A DNA stretch of 38,603 nt from UBA1930 sp943371535. GTDB lineage: Bacteria; Bacteroidota; Bacteroidia; Chitinophagales; Chitinophagaceae. Shown here in pieces: positions 17,223 to 25,732 of this stretch (position 1 is the stretch's first letter; every line of letters begins with the position of its first letter). Made by a program: the position numbers and the translations under genes. The notes below the pieces were generated by a model, which had not been told where the DNA came from, ran no database searches, and saw nothing but the letters and a program-made list of their open reading frames with translations. The stretch covers positions 1 through 38,603 of the forward strand of contig CALRVE020000033.1 in NCBI GenBank assembly GCA_943371535.1, in the 5' to 3' direction.

Positions 17223-19958
17223 ATGCAAAACTATAATCAGCTAAATGAGGTTCAAATAAAAGCCTCTATCGAACAGCTATTGGAAAAACTGAGGCTTAAA
17301 ATACAACACAGTTTACTCAACACTACAAGCAAACAAATAAGCAACAATATTCCAAGCAATACTTATTCAAGTGATTTTCCCGATCAATTGGTATGTGAAG
17401 TGGCCAAAACTTATTTTTTACAAGAAAGTATTTTTTCAATTTTAGAGTATGTAGATAGTGCAATTAGTGCTAGTAACGAACAAGGAGAATTTGTATTTGT
17501 AAACCGTAGTTTTTTAAAAATATTTGGTTATGCACAAGATGAGCTATTAAATAAAAAATTCAGTGTACTAATTGTGCCAGAAGAACAAGAGTTGGTATTT
17601 GAAAAACACCTTTCTTTTTTTAAAGATAAAGTAATTGAGCCTTTTGAAACAATTGGGCAAAAAAAAGATGGCAGTAAAGTAAATATTCTTATTTCATCGA
17701 AATTATACTCTGATATTGATGGTTTAAAATATAGCATTTCAAATATTTCAAATATTACTACTGAGAAAAACCTAAGTGAAAATCTATTTAGGAAAGATAA
17801 AATATTTGAATATACAACTCAGTTGTTAAGCATTATAGGTTATGATGGATATTTTAAAACACTAAATCCAAGTTGGGAAAAAACCTTAGGTTGGAGTTTA
17901 GAAGAATTACAATCTAAGCCATTTATAGAATTTGTACATCCCGATGATGTATGCAACACCAATACGGTAGAATCAAAAATATTTGATGGGCAAGAAATTT
18001 TGAAATTCCAGAATAGATATATCTGTAAAGATGGAACTTATAAATGGCTTTCATGGAATGCACAACCTGTGCCAAACGAAAACTCTATGATTGCAGTAGC
18101 CATAGATGTTACAGAAGAAAAAGAACTGAGAGATGCATTGAATACCAAAAATTTAATCTTTGATTTTGCACATGATTTATTGTGTGTAGCTGGTTTTGAT
18201 GGATATTATAAAATGTTGAACCCTACATGGGAGCATGTACTTGGTTGGAGTTTAAAAGAGTTAATGTCTAAGCCATTTATGGATTTTGTTCATCCTGATG
18301 ACGTTGAACACACACAAAATATTGAAGGTGAAATAATTAATGGTAAAGAAGTTTTTTTATTTGAAAACAGAATTTTATGTGCAAATGGTAGTTATAAATG
18401 GATGTCTTGGAACTCACATCCAATGCCCGAAAAACTAATTATGATTGGAGTAGCAAGAGATATTACCGAAAGTAAAGAAGTGTTAAAAAAACTAGTAGAA
18501 TCGGAGGGAATGTTTAAGAGTTTAGTAGAAGATTCTAAAGCAGGGGTTTATATTATACAAGAAAATAAAATTGTATATGTAAATGAAGCAATGTGTACCA
18601 TTTTTGGGTACACAATAAATGAACTTTTAAGTAAACCCATTATCGAAATTATTCAACCTGCAGATACAGAAAAACTAAACCAATACTCTAATCAGATATT
18701 GAGTGGTTTTATGTTGAATAAATATATAATTCTTGAAGGTAAACATAAAAATGGTAGTTCAATAAATGTTGAAGTAATTAGTAACCAAACAAAATACCAA
18801 GGTAAGGTAGCAATCATTGGCAGTTTATTAGACATTACTCAACAAAATATTCATTATGCTCAACTTAAAAAATTGTATTCGGCAATTGAGCAAACGCAAG
18901 CATCTATTGTAATTACGGACGTAGAAGGAAGTATTGAATATGTAAATGATGCTTTTTTAAAAATTAGTGGTTACACAAGAAAAGAAGCTTTAGGTAAAAA
19001 TCCTAGAATACTAAAGTCTGGCATTACCCCAAAAGAAACGTATAACGAAATGTGGAGCAACCTTACCGCAAAGAAAAATTGGAAAGGCGTATTAATTAAC
19101 AGAAAAAAGAATGGCGATATATATTGGGAGTCAGCAATCATTAACCCTATTACAAATGATGCAGGTGAAATAACCAATTATGTTGCAGTGAAAGAAGATA
19201 TTACCCAAAAAATTGGCGAAGAAAAGGAACGTAAATTATTGATAGAAGAACTTACAAGAAACAACAAAGAACTCAAACAGTTTTCTTACATCACTTCTCA
19301 TAATCTAAGAGCCCCATTAACTAATTTATTGGCTATTGATGCATTGATAGATAGATCTAAAATTACCAATGCAGAAACATTCGATCTAGTTGAAATGATG
19401 CATGAATCAATTGGAAAACTAAACACCACTTTAAATGATTTAATTAAGATATTGGTTATTAAAGAACAAACCAATATTCAATTACAAGAAATAGTATTTG
19501 AAGAGGTTTTTAAAGAAACTGTTCGTTCAATACAGTCTATACTAAATGAGGTTGAAATACAAGCTGAATTTTCGGGTTTAACCAACATTAGGTTCAATAA
19601 AACCTATTTAGAAAGTATTTTTCTGAACCTTTTAACCAACAGCGTTAAGTATGCACATCCTAACAGAAAGCCAATTATTAAAATTGTAACCTATGCATTA
19701 GATGATAAGTTGTATTTACGTTTCTCAGATAATGGAATTGGGTTTAATATGGAAAATGTAAAAGATAGAATTTTTGGCTTATACCAACGCTTTCACAGTA
19801 ATTCCGAGGGTAAGGGTATTGGCTTATATCTTGTGCACTCTCAAATAACAGCATTGGGTGGTAATATTGAAGTATATAGCGAAGAGAATGTAGGAACAAT
19901 TTTCACTATTTGCTTTAATGCAAAAGCTATAATGCCAATTAAACCTAGTAAAGGCTAA
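17223..19958 (+). CDS. Soluble multi-PAS sensor histidine kinase
   Basis: A 911-residue protein with no signal peptide or membrane segment, so cytoplasmic. Five PAS domains are visible, at about residues 70-180, 190-297, 300-420, 425-540 and 545-675. The second and third are near-copies of one another (GYDGYFKTLNPSWEKTLGWS versus GFDGYYKMLNPTWEHVLGWS), which points to recent internal duplication. The dimerisation/phosphoacceptor helix has TSHNLRAPLTNLLA with His693. The ATPase domain follows: N box LNLLTNSVKYAHPN, G1 FSDNGIGFNM, and GKGIGLYLVHSQITALGG. Such kinases sense redox state, light or small ligands through PAS cofactors; no cofactor can be assigned from sequence. No response regulator is adjacent, so its partner is elsewhere. 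It is bounded upstream by the der terminator. Confidence 0.93.
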   Translation: MQNYNQLNEVQIKASIEQLLEKLRLKIQHSLLNTTSKQISNNIPSNTYSSDFPDQLVCEVAKTYFLQESIFSILEYVDSAISASNEQGEFVFVNRSFLKIFGYAQDELLNKKFSVLIVPEEQELVFEKHLSFFKDKVIEPFETIGQKKDGSKVNILISSKLYSDIDGLKYSISNISNITTEKNLSENLFRKDKIFEYTTQLLSIIGYDGYFKTLNPSWEKTLGWSLEELQSKPFIEFVHPDDVCNTNTVESKIFDGQEILKFQNRYICKDGTYKWLSWNAQPVPNENSMIAVAIDVTEEKELRDALNTKNLIFDFAHDLLCVAGFDGYYKMLNPTWEHVLGWSLKELMSKPFMDFVHPDDVEHTQNIEGEIINGKEVFLFENRILCANGSYKWMSWNSHPMPEKLIMIGVARDITESKEVLKKLVESEGMFKSLVEDSKAGVYIIQENKIVYVNEAMCTIFGYTINELLSKPIIEIIQPADTEKLNQYSNQILSGFMLNKYIILEGKHKNGSSINVEVISNQTKYQGKVAIIGSLLDITQQNIHYAQLKKLYSAIEQTQASIVITDVEGSIEYVNDAFLKISGYTRKEALGKNPRILKSGITPKETYNEMWSNLTAKKNWKGVLINRKKNGDIYWESAIINPITNDAGEITNYVAVKEDITQKIGEEKERKLLIEELTRNNKELKQFSYITSHNLRAPLTNLLAIDALIDRSKITNAETFDLVEMMHESIGKLNTTLNDLIKILVIKEQTNIQLQEIVFEEVFKETVRSIQSILNEVEIQAEFSGLTNIRFNKTYLESIFLNLLTNSVKYAHPNRKPIIKIVTYALDDKLYLRFSDNGIGFNMENVKDRIFGLYQRFHSNSEGKGIGLYLVHSQITALGGNIEVYSEENVGTIFTICFNAKAIMPIKPSKG

Positions 19959-20121
19959 CTAAATTAATTTCTCTTTCTTTACTTATTCTCACTTCAATGA
20001 ATTAAGCTGTAAACTAGAACAGTCATTTTTATGTAATTAAACTGTTAAAACCATCTGTTTTGTGTATTCCATTGAACTTGTGGAATAGTTATTGTTTATT
20101 ACTACATACAAACAGAAAGTT

Positions 20122-20412
20122 ATGCAAACATTTTTTCAAAAGCTATTTAAGAGAGAACCTTTCAATGTATTTCCAAATCCTACTACCAAGGGTAAAGTAG
20201 TTAATTTAACCATCAATAATATGGGTAGTTATGCTGTACAATTAATAGACGGACAATCTACTTTATTACACGAGGAGAACTTAGTAGTTGCAGATAAGCA
20301 TGAAGTGAAATTATTCAATATTCCATCGGCTATTAAAAATGGTATTTATTACATTAGAGTAATACATGAAGAAACCAAGAAACAGTTTACCGATTCAATT
20401 TTAGTAGTTTAA
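20122..20412 (+). CDS. Small orphan T9SS type A sorting-domain-like protein
   Basis: A 96-residue protein from the ATG at 20122 (an in-frame TTG at 20092 gives 106; a stop lies just before that). After a short basic lead (MQTFFQKLFKREP) almost the whole protein looks like a T9SS C-terminal domain: FNVFPNPTTKGKVVNLTI, then LIDGQSTLLHEENL, then GIYYIRVIHEETKKQFTDSILVV. This matches the 'YPNP...G-Y-...-K-ILV' pattern of that domain. There is no Sec signal peptide and no cargo domain, so it cannot follow the usual T9SS route as encoded. Its stop codon directly abuts the xerD stop on the other strand. It may be a relic tail of a lost cargo gene or a cytoplasmic protein using the same fold; I cannot tell which. 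Confidence 0.7.
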   Translation: MQTFFQKLFKREPFNVFPNPTTKGKVVNLTINNMGSYAVQLIDGQSTLLHEENLVVADKHEVKLFNIPSAIKNGIYYIRVIHEETKKQFTDSILVV

Positions 20413-21315
20413 TTATTGCTTAAACGCAGGATGAAATTGGTGTAAAGTACTACGTAAATAATCTCTATCTAAATGGGTATAAATTTCTGTTGTTGTAATA
20501 CTTTCATGTCCCAACATTTCTTGCACTGCTCTTAAGTCGGCTCCTCCTTCTACCAAATGTGTGGCAAAAGAATGTCTAAATGTATGTGGCGAAATGTTTT
20601 TGGTAATGCCTGCTTTGGCTGCCATTTCTTTAATAATATAAAAAATCATAATTCTAGACAGTCCTCTGCCAAACTTGTTTAAGAATAAAATGTCTTCACA
20701 ACCTTTTTGTGGTTGCGTATGTACACGAATATTGCTTTTATAAATCTGAATGTACTTAATCGCATCTGTACCAATTGGTACCAATCTTTCTTTATCGCCC
20801 TTACCAATTACCCTAATAAAACCAACATCTAAATACAGGCAACTAATTTTTAAATTAATTACTTCACTTACACGTAAGCCACAACTGTACATGGTTTCTA
20901 AAATGGCTTTGTTTCGGCCACCTTCTGGTTTACTTAAATCTAGTTGAGCAATAATTAATTCTATTTCTTCAAAACTTAAAAAATCGGGTAATGCTCTTTG
21001 GGTTTTGGGTGTATCTAATAAAGTTGATGGATCGGCGGTGATAATTTGTTCGGTTAAACAATATTTATAAAAGCTACGAATGCCCGAAATAATTCTTGCT
21101 TGCGATGTGGCTGTCATGCCCAATTCTCCAATCCACTGTATAAACTGTTGTAAGTCTTTAATAGTGATTGTTTCAGGTGTTTTGGCTTGTTGTTTAGCTA
21201 TTAAAAACGTGGTTAATTTTTCAATATCACGTAAATAAGCTTCTACTGAATTTTCACTCAACGATTTTTCTAATTGTAGCCAAGCTTTAAAACCTTTTTT
21301 GTAGGGTTCCCACAT
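20413..21315 (-). CDS. xerD: Site-specific tyrosine recombinase XerD
   Basis: A 300-residue protein from the ATG at 21315 (a GTG two codons earlier is possible). The N-terminal SAM-like DNA-binding domain covers about residues 1-90 (LSENSVEAYLRDIEKL). The catalytic domain carries the full tyrosine-recombinase set: R148 (SCGLRVSEV), K172 (GKGDKER), H244 and R247 (SPHTFRHSFATHL), H270 (LGHESITTTEIYTH) and nucleophile Y279. XerC/XerD resolve chromosome dimers at dif during division. The length and housekeeping neighbours support the chromosomal Xer enzyme rather than an integrase. The gene converges on the small gene at 20122-20412 with no spacing. XerC versus XerD is by general resemblance. Confidence 0.9.
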   Translation of the reverse strand: MWEPYKKGFKAWLQLEKSLSENSVEAYLRDIEKLTTFLIAKQQAKTPETITIKDLQQFIQWIGELGMTATSQARIISGIRSFYKYCLTEQIITADPSTLLDTPKTQRALPDFLSFEEIELIIAQLDLSKPEGGRNKAILETMYSCGLRVSEVINLKISCLYLDVGFIRVIGKGDKERLVPIGTDAIKYIQIYKSNIRVHTQPQKGCEDILFLNKFGRGLSRIMIFYIIKEMAAKAGITKNISPHTFRHSFATHLVEGGADLRAVQEMLGHESITTTEIYTHLDRDYLRSTLHQFHPAFKQ

Positions 21316-21403
21316 AAACACATGAACTTTTTATTGTTTGCGGTTTGTAGTTATATTCGTTGCAATTTCAGCAAAGCAATTCAATCAACAATTTTAATTT
21401 TAT

Positions 21404-21904
21404 ATGCAGCCGGTTAATTTTCGTTCGTTTGCACAAAAAGTTCGTTACCACAAAAAAGCATTTAAACGTTTTCTTGGAAAAGTAGAAAAAAATATTCCTA
21501 AAAATATCAATGCAATTGTAGATAAAGTAGATGCAGAAGTGTGGCAAGAAATAGACTGCTTAAGTTGTGCCAATTGTTGCAAAAAAATGACGCCTACTTT
21601 TACCAATCTAGATATTAAAAGAATTGCCAAGCATTTCGAAATGACGCAACAAGAGTTTAAAGATAAATGGCTGAAATACGATAAAAAAGATGGCGATTGG
21701 GTAAATGTGCAACAGCCTTGTCAGTTTTTAGATATGTCTACTAATATGTGCAGTATCTACGAAGTTCGTCCTGCCGATTGTGCAGGTTTCCCTCATTTAA
21801 AAAAGAAAAAAGTAGTAGAATATATTCATGTGCATCAACAAAACATTGAATATTGTCCGGCAACTTTTAAAATGGTAGAAAAGTGGATGAAAGAAATCCA
21901 ATAA
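21404..21904 (+). CDS. YkgJ-family cysteine-cluster protein (UPF0153)
   Basis: A 166-residue cytoplasmic protein. The cluster CLSCANCC gives C52, C55, C58 and C59, and further Cys follow in QQPCQFL, NMCSIYEVRPADCAGFPH and YCPATF. This is the CxxCxxCC...C...C..RP..C..FP pattern of the YkgJ zinc/iron-chelating family, whose biochemical role is unsettled. The first 45 residues are basic (KVRYHKKAFKRFLGKVEK). It is divergent from xerD with an 88-base shared upstream region and stands alone as a transcription unit. A metal-binding role is inferred from the family. Confidence 0.88.
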   Translation: MQPVNFRSFAQKVRYHKKAFKRFLGKVEKNIPKNINAIVDKVDAEVWQEIDCLSCANCCKKMTPTFTNLDIKRIAKHFEMTQQEFKDKWLKYDKKDGDWVNVQQPCQFLDMSTNMCSIYEVRPADCAGFPHLKKKKVVEYIHVHQQNIEYCPATFKMVEKWMKEIQ

Positions 21905-22016
21905 CAGCGTATTTTATTGTTGAATTCACTGTTTAATCAGCAATCCATCCATTTAAATAATAATTACAATATGCTACAGATTATTATTTAATTTTAGTTT
22001 TTACTAACCTAAATCA

Positions 22017-24482
22017 ATGTTCAAAAATTTCTTCTTCTTTATTATTCTATTATCAGTATTTCAATATTCGTATGCTCAAAATAATGCAGCTAAAAGAAAA
22101 GATGAAATTGGATTATTAATTGGTAATGTTTTAGATGCAGCAACCAATAAGCCCATTGCATTTGCAACCTTAAGTTTAATTCCTTCGATAGATAGTATTC
22201 AAAAACAAATGCAAGTGGCCGATAAAAATGGTGCATTTGAATTTGAGAAAATTCCTTTTGGAACTTACAAATTAAGCATTGCAGCTACAGGTTATGCTAC
22301 CTATACTTTAGATAGTATTTATTTTAGGGCAGAACGATATGACTTTAATTTAGGCGATATCAAATTAAATTCTTCTGATAGTGGATTAATGGAAGTGATT
22401 GTTTATTCTGAAAAACCATTGATAGAAAATAAAGATGGAAAACTCATTTATAATGTGGGCGAAAGTGCATTAAGCAATGGAAGCAGCACTGCAGAATTAT
22501 TAAAAACAATGCCATTAATTAATAACGATCCCAATGGAAAAATTTTATTAAAAGGCAAAGAACCCAAAATTTTAATTGACGATAAACCTACCGATTTAAA
22601 TGCTGAACAGTTAAGAGATTTATTAGAAAGTTTACCGGGTAGTAGCATTGAAAAAATTGAGTTAATGACCAATCCGCCGCCTGAATATGCATCGGAAAGT
22701 GGTGGGGTAATTAATATTATCACCAAAAAAGGTAAAGTTGGATTAACAGGAAAAGTTACTTTAAGCACAGGTAGTAGAGGAGAAGGTAACTTAGCCACTA
22801 ATATGAGTTATAGGCAACAGAAGTTTTCTTTTAATACCACTTTTGGTATTGGTGGAACTGTTTTTAGAGGAGATAATTATTCGAGAAGAGAGAACTTTTA
22901 TAGAGATTCGTCCAATAAATTTAATACTGAGGGCAATTTTAAAAACCGAAATCTTCGTCCTAATCTTCGATTTAAAGTAGATTATGAAATTGATAAATAT
23001 AAAGGCGTAGGTTTTACTTATCAGGGCAACCTAAATCTATTTCACAATTTTAGTACTACTAGCTTTACCAATATTAATCGTTTTAACCAGCCTTATAGAT
23101 TTAGCAGTAGAGAAAATGAAAGTATTGGTAACGGTTATAGCCATGCCGTTACATTCAACTACTCATTAAAGGGCAAAAAAACACCAGGAGAAGTATTACG
23201 AATAATTTTAAATGGAAATGTAGGTAAGAATGATAATGATAGAGATTTTTTTCAACTCTATGCAACAGGCGATTTTTTACCCATTGGCGATAGTACACAA
23301 AACCAATTTTTCAATACGTTTAGTAATGGGTTTTCTGGAAGATTGAGTTATGATAAGCCTTTGGGAAAAAAAGTTATTTTTTCAACAGGAGCTACTTTTC
23401 AACGAAACAACTATCATAGTTTATTAAACACTAGTTTTTTAAGTAAAACAGATAGCACATTTGTACAAAATGATTTGTTGAGTAACGATTTTAAATTTCA
23501 TCAAAACGTATCAACTATAAGAGCTGCTGCTACATTGAATTTAGCAAAAGGATTACGTATTATTGCAGGTGTGCAAGCTGAACATACCCAAATGGATTTT
23601 GAGTTTTTTAAAGGCAACTCTAGTGATGTTGCAAATGATTATTGGAATGTATTGCCAACACTAACCATACGTAAGGAATTTAATAAAGAATTGAATACTT
23701 CTTTAATTTATAGGGCAACCATCAGAAGGCCAGGATTGGGGGAGTTGAATCCAAATATTGATTATAGTGATCCATTTAATCTACGTTTTGGCAATCCGTT
23801 TTTAGAGCCAACTTTAGCCGATAATTATGATTGGACAGTGAGTTATATTAGAGGAAAATACTACTTTAATACTTCGGTAGGGTATAATAAAATAAAAAAT
23901 ATTTTCAACTCCATTCGTACATTAATTGAAGCAGGTAAAACGCAAGTAACTTGGCTCAATATTGCTGATAGAGATGAATATGAAGCCAGTATTTGGGGTG
24001 GATACTCTTTTTCTAAAAAGTTTAGATTGAATGCTAGTGCAGGATACTCTTTTGTTCAATATGGCGAAGCTGAAAAGCTTTTGTATAAGTATATAGATGG
24101 CAGCACTTTTTATACAAGTGTAAATTTTAGTTTTATACCAAACTCAACGCTTACTTTCGATGGAAGTGGTCGTTATAGCAGCTTTGCTACACCACAAGGA
24201 AGAAGTAGAAGTAATTTAACGATGAATTTAGGTGTTCAAAAAAAGTTTTTCAACAAGAGGTTTATTGTTGGTTTTAACATCATCGATCCATTTAGAGTAC
24301 AACAACAAATTACTCAAACTTTTGGTACTAATTTTAATTTAGAATCTTTTAACTCTGTAAATACCAGAAACTTTAGAGTGTCTTTTAGTTATCAATTGAA
24401 TAAAATGGTAAAGAAAAGTACACTTAGCAATAAACAAAAGAAAGCAGCATTAGAAAAAGCTGCACAAAAGAAATCTTCTTAA
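22017..24482 (+). CDS. Outer-membrane beta-barrel protein (TonB-receptor-like, OMP_b-brl family)
   Basis: An 821-residue protein with a signal peptide ending FQYSYAQ (residues 1-21). A carboxypeptidase-regulatory-like beta-sandwich (IGNVLDAATNKPIAFATLSL, about 35-115) is followed by a plug-like domain (LLKTMPLINNDPNGKILLKG to PPEYASESGGVINIITKKGK, about 160-240). The rest alternates in a barrel pattern rich in aromatic residues. No TonB box or SusD partner is next to it, so a specific substrate cannot be named. The last barrel strand RNFRVSFSYQLNK is followed by a Lys/Ala-rich tail (KKSTLSNKQKKAALEKAAQ), whereas outer-membrane barrels usually end at the last strand. The DUF3592-like gene follows after 47 bases. 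Confidence 0.88.
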   Translation: MFKNFFFFIILLSVFQYSYAQNNAAKRKDEIGLLIGNVLDAATNKPIAFATLSLIPSIDSIQKQMQVADKNGAFEFEKIPFGTYKLSIAATGYATYTLDSIYFRAERYDFNLGDIKLNSSDSGLMEVIVYSEKPLIENKDGKLIYNVGESALSNGSSTAELLKTMPLINNDPNGKILLKGKEPKILIDDKPTDLNAEQLRDLLESLPGSSIEKIELMTNPPPEYASESGGVINIITKKGKVGLTGKVTLSTGSRGEGNLATNMSYRQQKFSFNTTFGIGGTVFRGDNYSRRENFYRDSSNKFNTEGNFKNRNLRPNLRFKVDYEIDKYKGVGFTYQGNLNLFHNFSTTSFTNINRFNQPYRFSSRENESIGNGYSHAVTFNYSLKGKKTPGEVLRIILNGNVGKNDNDRDFFQLYATGDFLPIGDSTQNQFFNTFSNGFSGRLSYDKPLGKKVIFSTGATFQRNNYHSLLNTSFLSKTDSTFVQNDLLSNDFKFHQNVSTIRAAATLNLAKGLRIIAGVQAEHTQMDFEFFKGNSSDVANDYWNVLPTLTIRKEFNKELNTSLIYRATIRRPGLGELNPNIDYSDPFNLRFGNPFLEPTLADNYDWTVSYIRGKYYFNTSVGYNKIKNIFNSIRTLIEAGKTQVTWLNIADRDEYEASIWGGYSFSKKFRLNASAGYSFVQYGEAEKLLYKYIDGSTFYTSVNFSFIPNSTLTFDGSGRYSSFATPQGRSRSNLTMNLGVQKKFFNKRFIVGFNIIDPFRVQQQITQTFGTNFNLESFNSVNTRNFRVSFSYQLNKMVKKSTLSNKQKKAALEKAAQKKSS

Positions 24483-24529
24483 TTTGAACATTTTGGTTAT
24501 TAGAAAACATCTTTTCTTACATTAGCAGC

Positions 24530-24967
24530 ATGTACAAGGGTATTGCATTTTTATACATTGTTTGCTTTAGTTTATATATCGTTTATAGCCGTGAACCAGA
24601 TTATTTTGATGGCGAATTTGCACCTGCAACCATATATTGGCAAACCGATTCTTTGAATAATAAACCAATACCCAAAGCTGTATTTATTCATGGTAAAAAA
24701 ACCTATTCTATTGATGCTAGATATGTTTTAAGAAGTTTACCAGAACAAAAAAAACTTACCATTATTTATCATCCATCGCATCCTGAAAAAGCTGCTGTGT
24801 ATAGTTGGTGGGGCTATTGGATTACTTGGGGAGAGCTTTTAGGTTCTATTATTTTATTGGTAGCATTGTTTCAAGTAGCTGTTGCAGTTACTAGCAATCC
24901 AACTGCTGAAGCATTGTTAGAACAACTCGAATATAAAGAAGAGAAAAAGAAAAAATATGTTGATTAA
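24530..24967 (+). CDS. DUF3592-like membrane protein
   Basis: A 145-residue protein with a hydrophobic N-terminal segment (about residues 3-19, GIAFLYIVCFSLYIVYS), a soluble middle (PATIYWQTDSLNNKPIPKAV ... KLTIIYHPSHPEKAAVYSW), and a second membrane segment (about 98-118, LLGSIILLVALFQVAVAV). It ends in a charged tail EEKKKKYVD. The layout and 'v.Y.P.nP..a.v' pattern resemble DUF3592 proteins, whose function is unknown. It may be co-transcribed with the barrel gene 47 bases upstream. Its stop codon overlaps the stop of the convergent GLPGLI gene in a shared TTAA. Confidence 0.65.
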   Translation: MYKGIAFLYIVCFSLYIVYSREPDYFDGEFAPATIYWQTDSLNNKPIPKAVFIHGKKTYSIDARYVLRSLPEQKKLTIIYHPSHPEKAAVYSWWGYWITWGELLGSIILLVALFQVAVAVTSNPTAEALLEQLEYKEEKKKKYVD

Positions 24968-25722
24968 ATCATCATCTTCCAAATCATCTTCTTACCATAT
25001 TTACCCCAATCTTTTGTGCTTTTTTGTAGTTGTTGATACAAATCTGTATAGGTAGTTTTCTTTCCTTTTTTTGGTGGTAAAAGCATTGCATCGGTAACTG
25101 AAATGAGTTCTACCTTGGTAGCAAACCATGTAGTATTTATTCTTGGAATGGCCACTCCTAAAATCATGCCTGGTAAACCAGCAAAACTTTCAGGTCCGCT
25201 ACTTACTGTAATAATATCTGTATAAAATGCAATTACATAAATGCTATCCATGATTTTACCAATTGCTTTTCTGCATTCAATACCAGCAATTGTTCTTGTA
25301 TCGTTGGTAATACGCCAATCTATATGCCGTATAGAATCTTCTAGTAAAAAAGTGCTTTCAAAAACATTTTTAAGAATAGTGGTTTTATTTAAACTAAAAT
25401 TTTTGTAGGTAATATTATCCATAGTTCTATCACTCATCCAATCTGGTACTTTTTGAATACCTTGTTCTACTTCCTTACCCAATTTGTAAATTGATTGAGT
25501 TTCATTAAACAATAAATCAAAATAAGTTACTTGTGTTTTGGGTACATTCTTTTTTAAGTTTTGTGTCCAAATATCATCGCCAGAACCATCATTGTCGTCT
25601 GATAATTCTTTGTGCAGATTTACTTGTTTTTCAAACTCAATTTTACCAGCACTTACAAATACTTGTTGTGCCTGAGTTGTTGTGTAAAAAAATAGTACAA
25701 TTAAAACAATTATTTTTTTCAT
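24964..25722 (-). CDS. GLPGLI family secreted protein
   Basis: A 252-residue protein from the ATG at 25722, which places a clean signal peptide (MKKIIVLIVLFFYTTTQAQ) at the start; upstream in-frame starts at 25731 and 25770 overlap the previous gene. The family signature FAGLPGMILGV is at about residues 184-194, with the family context IAFYTDIITVSSGPESFAGL before it and WRITNDTRTIAGIECRKA upstream. GLPGLI proteins are Bacteroidota periplasmic or surface proteins of unknown function, and their genes are often beside TonB-receptor-like genes. Here the barrel gene lies 10 bases upstream, so they form a two-gene operon. Confidence 0.9.
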   Translation of the reverse strand: MKKIIVLIVLFFYTTTQAQQVFVSAGKIEFEKQVNLHKELSDDNDGSGDDIWTQNLKKNVPKTQVTYFDLLFNETQSIYKLGKEVEQGIQKVPDWMSDRTMDNITYKNFSLNKTTILKNVFESTFLLEDSIRHIDWRITNDTRTIAGIECRKAIGKIMDSIYVIAFYTDIITVSSGPESFAGLPGMILGVAIPRINTTWFATKVELISVTDAMLLPPKKGKKTTYTDLYQQLQKSTKDWGKYGKKMIWKMMI

Positions 25723-25732
25723 GCAATACATA

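Noticed and set aside
20413..21321. The tyrosine recombinase as part of a mobile element
   Set aside because: Length and residues fit the chromosomal Xer enzyme; there are no flanking direct repeats, tRNA attachment site or cargo genes.
22448..22798. 116-codon minus-strand frame opposite the barrel gene
   Set aside because: Lies wholly inside a well-supported gene and has no recognisable features.
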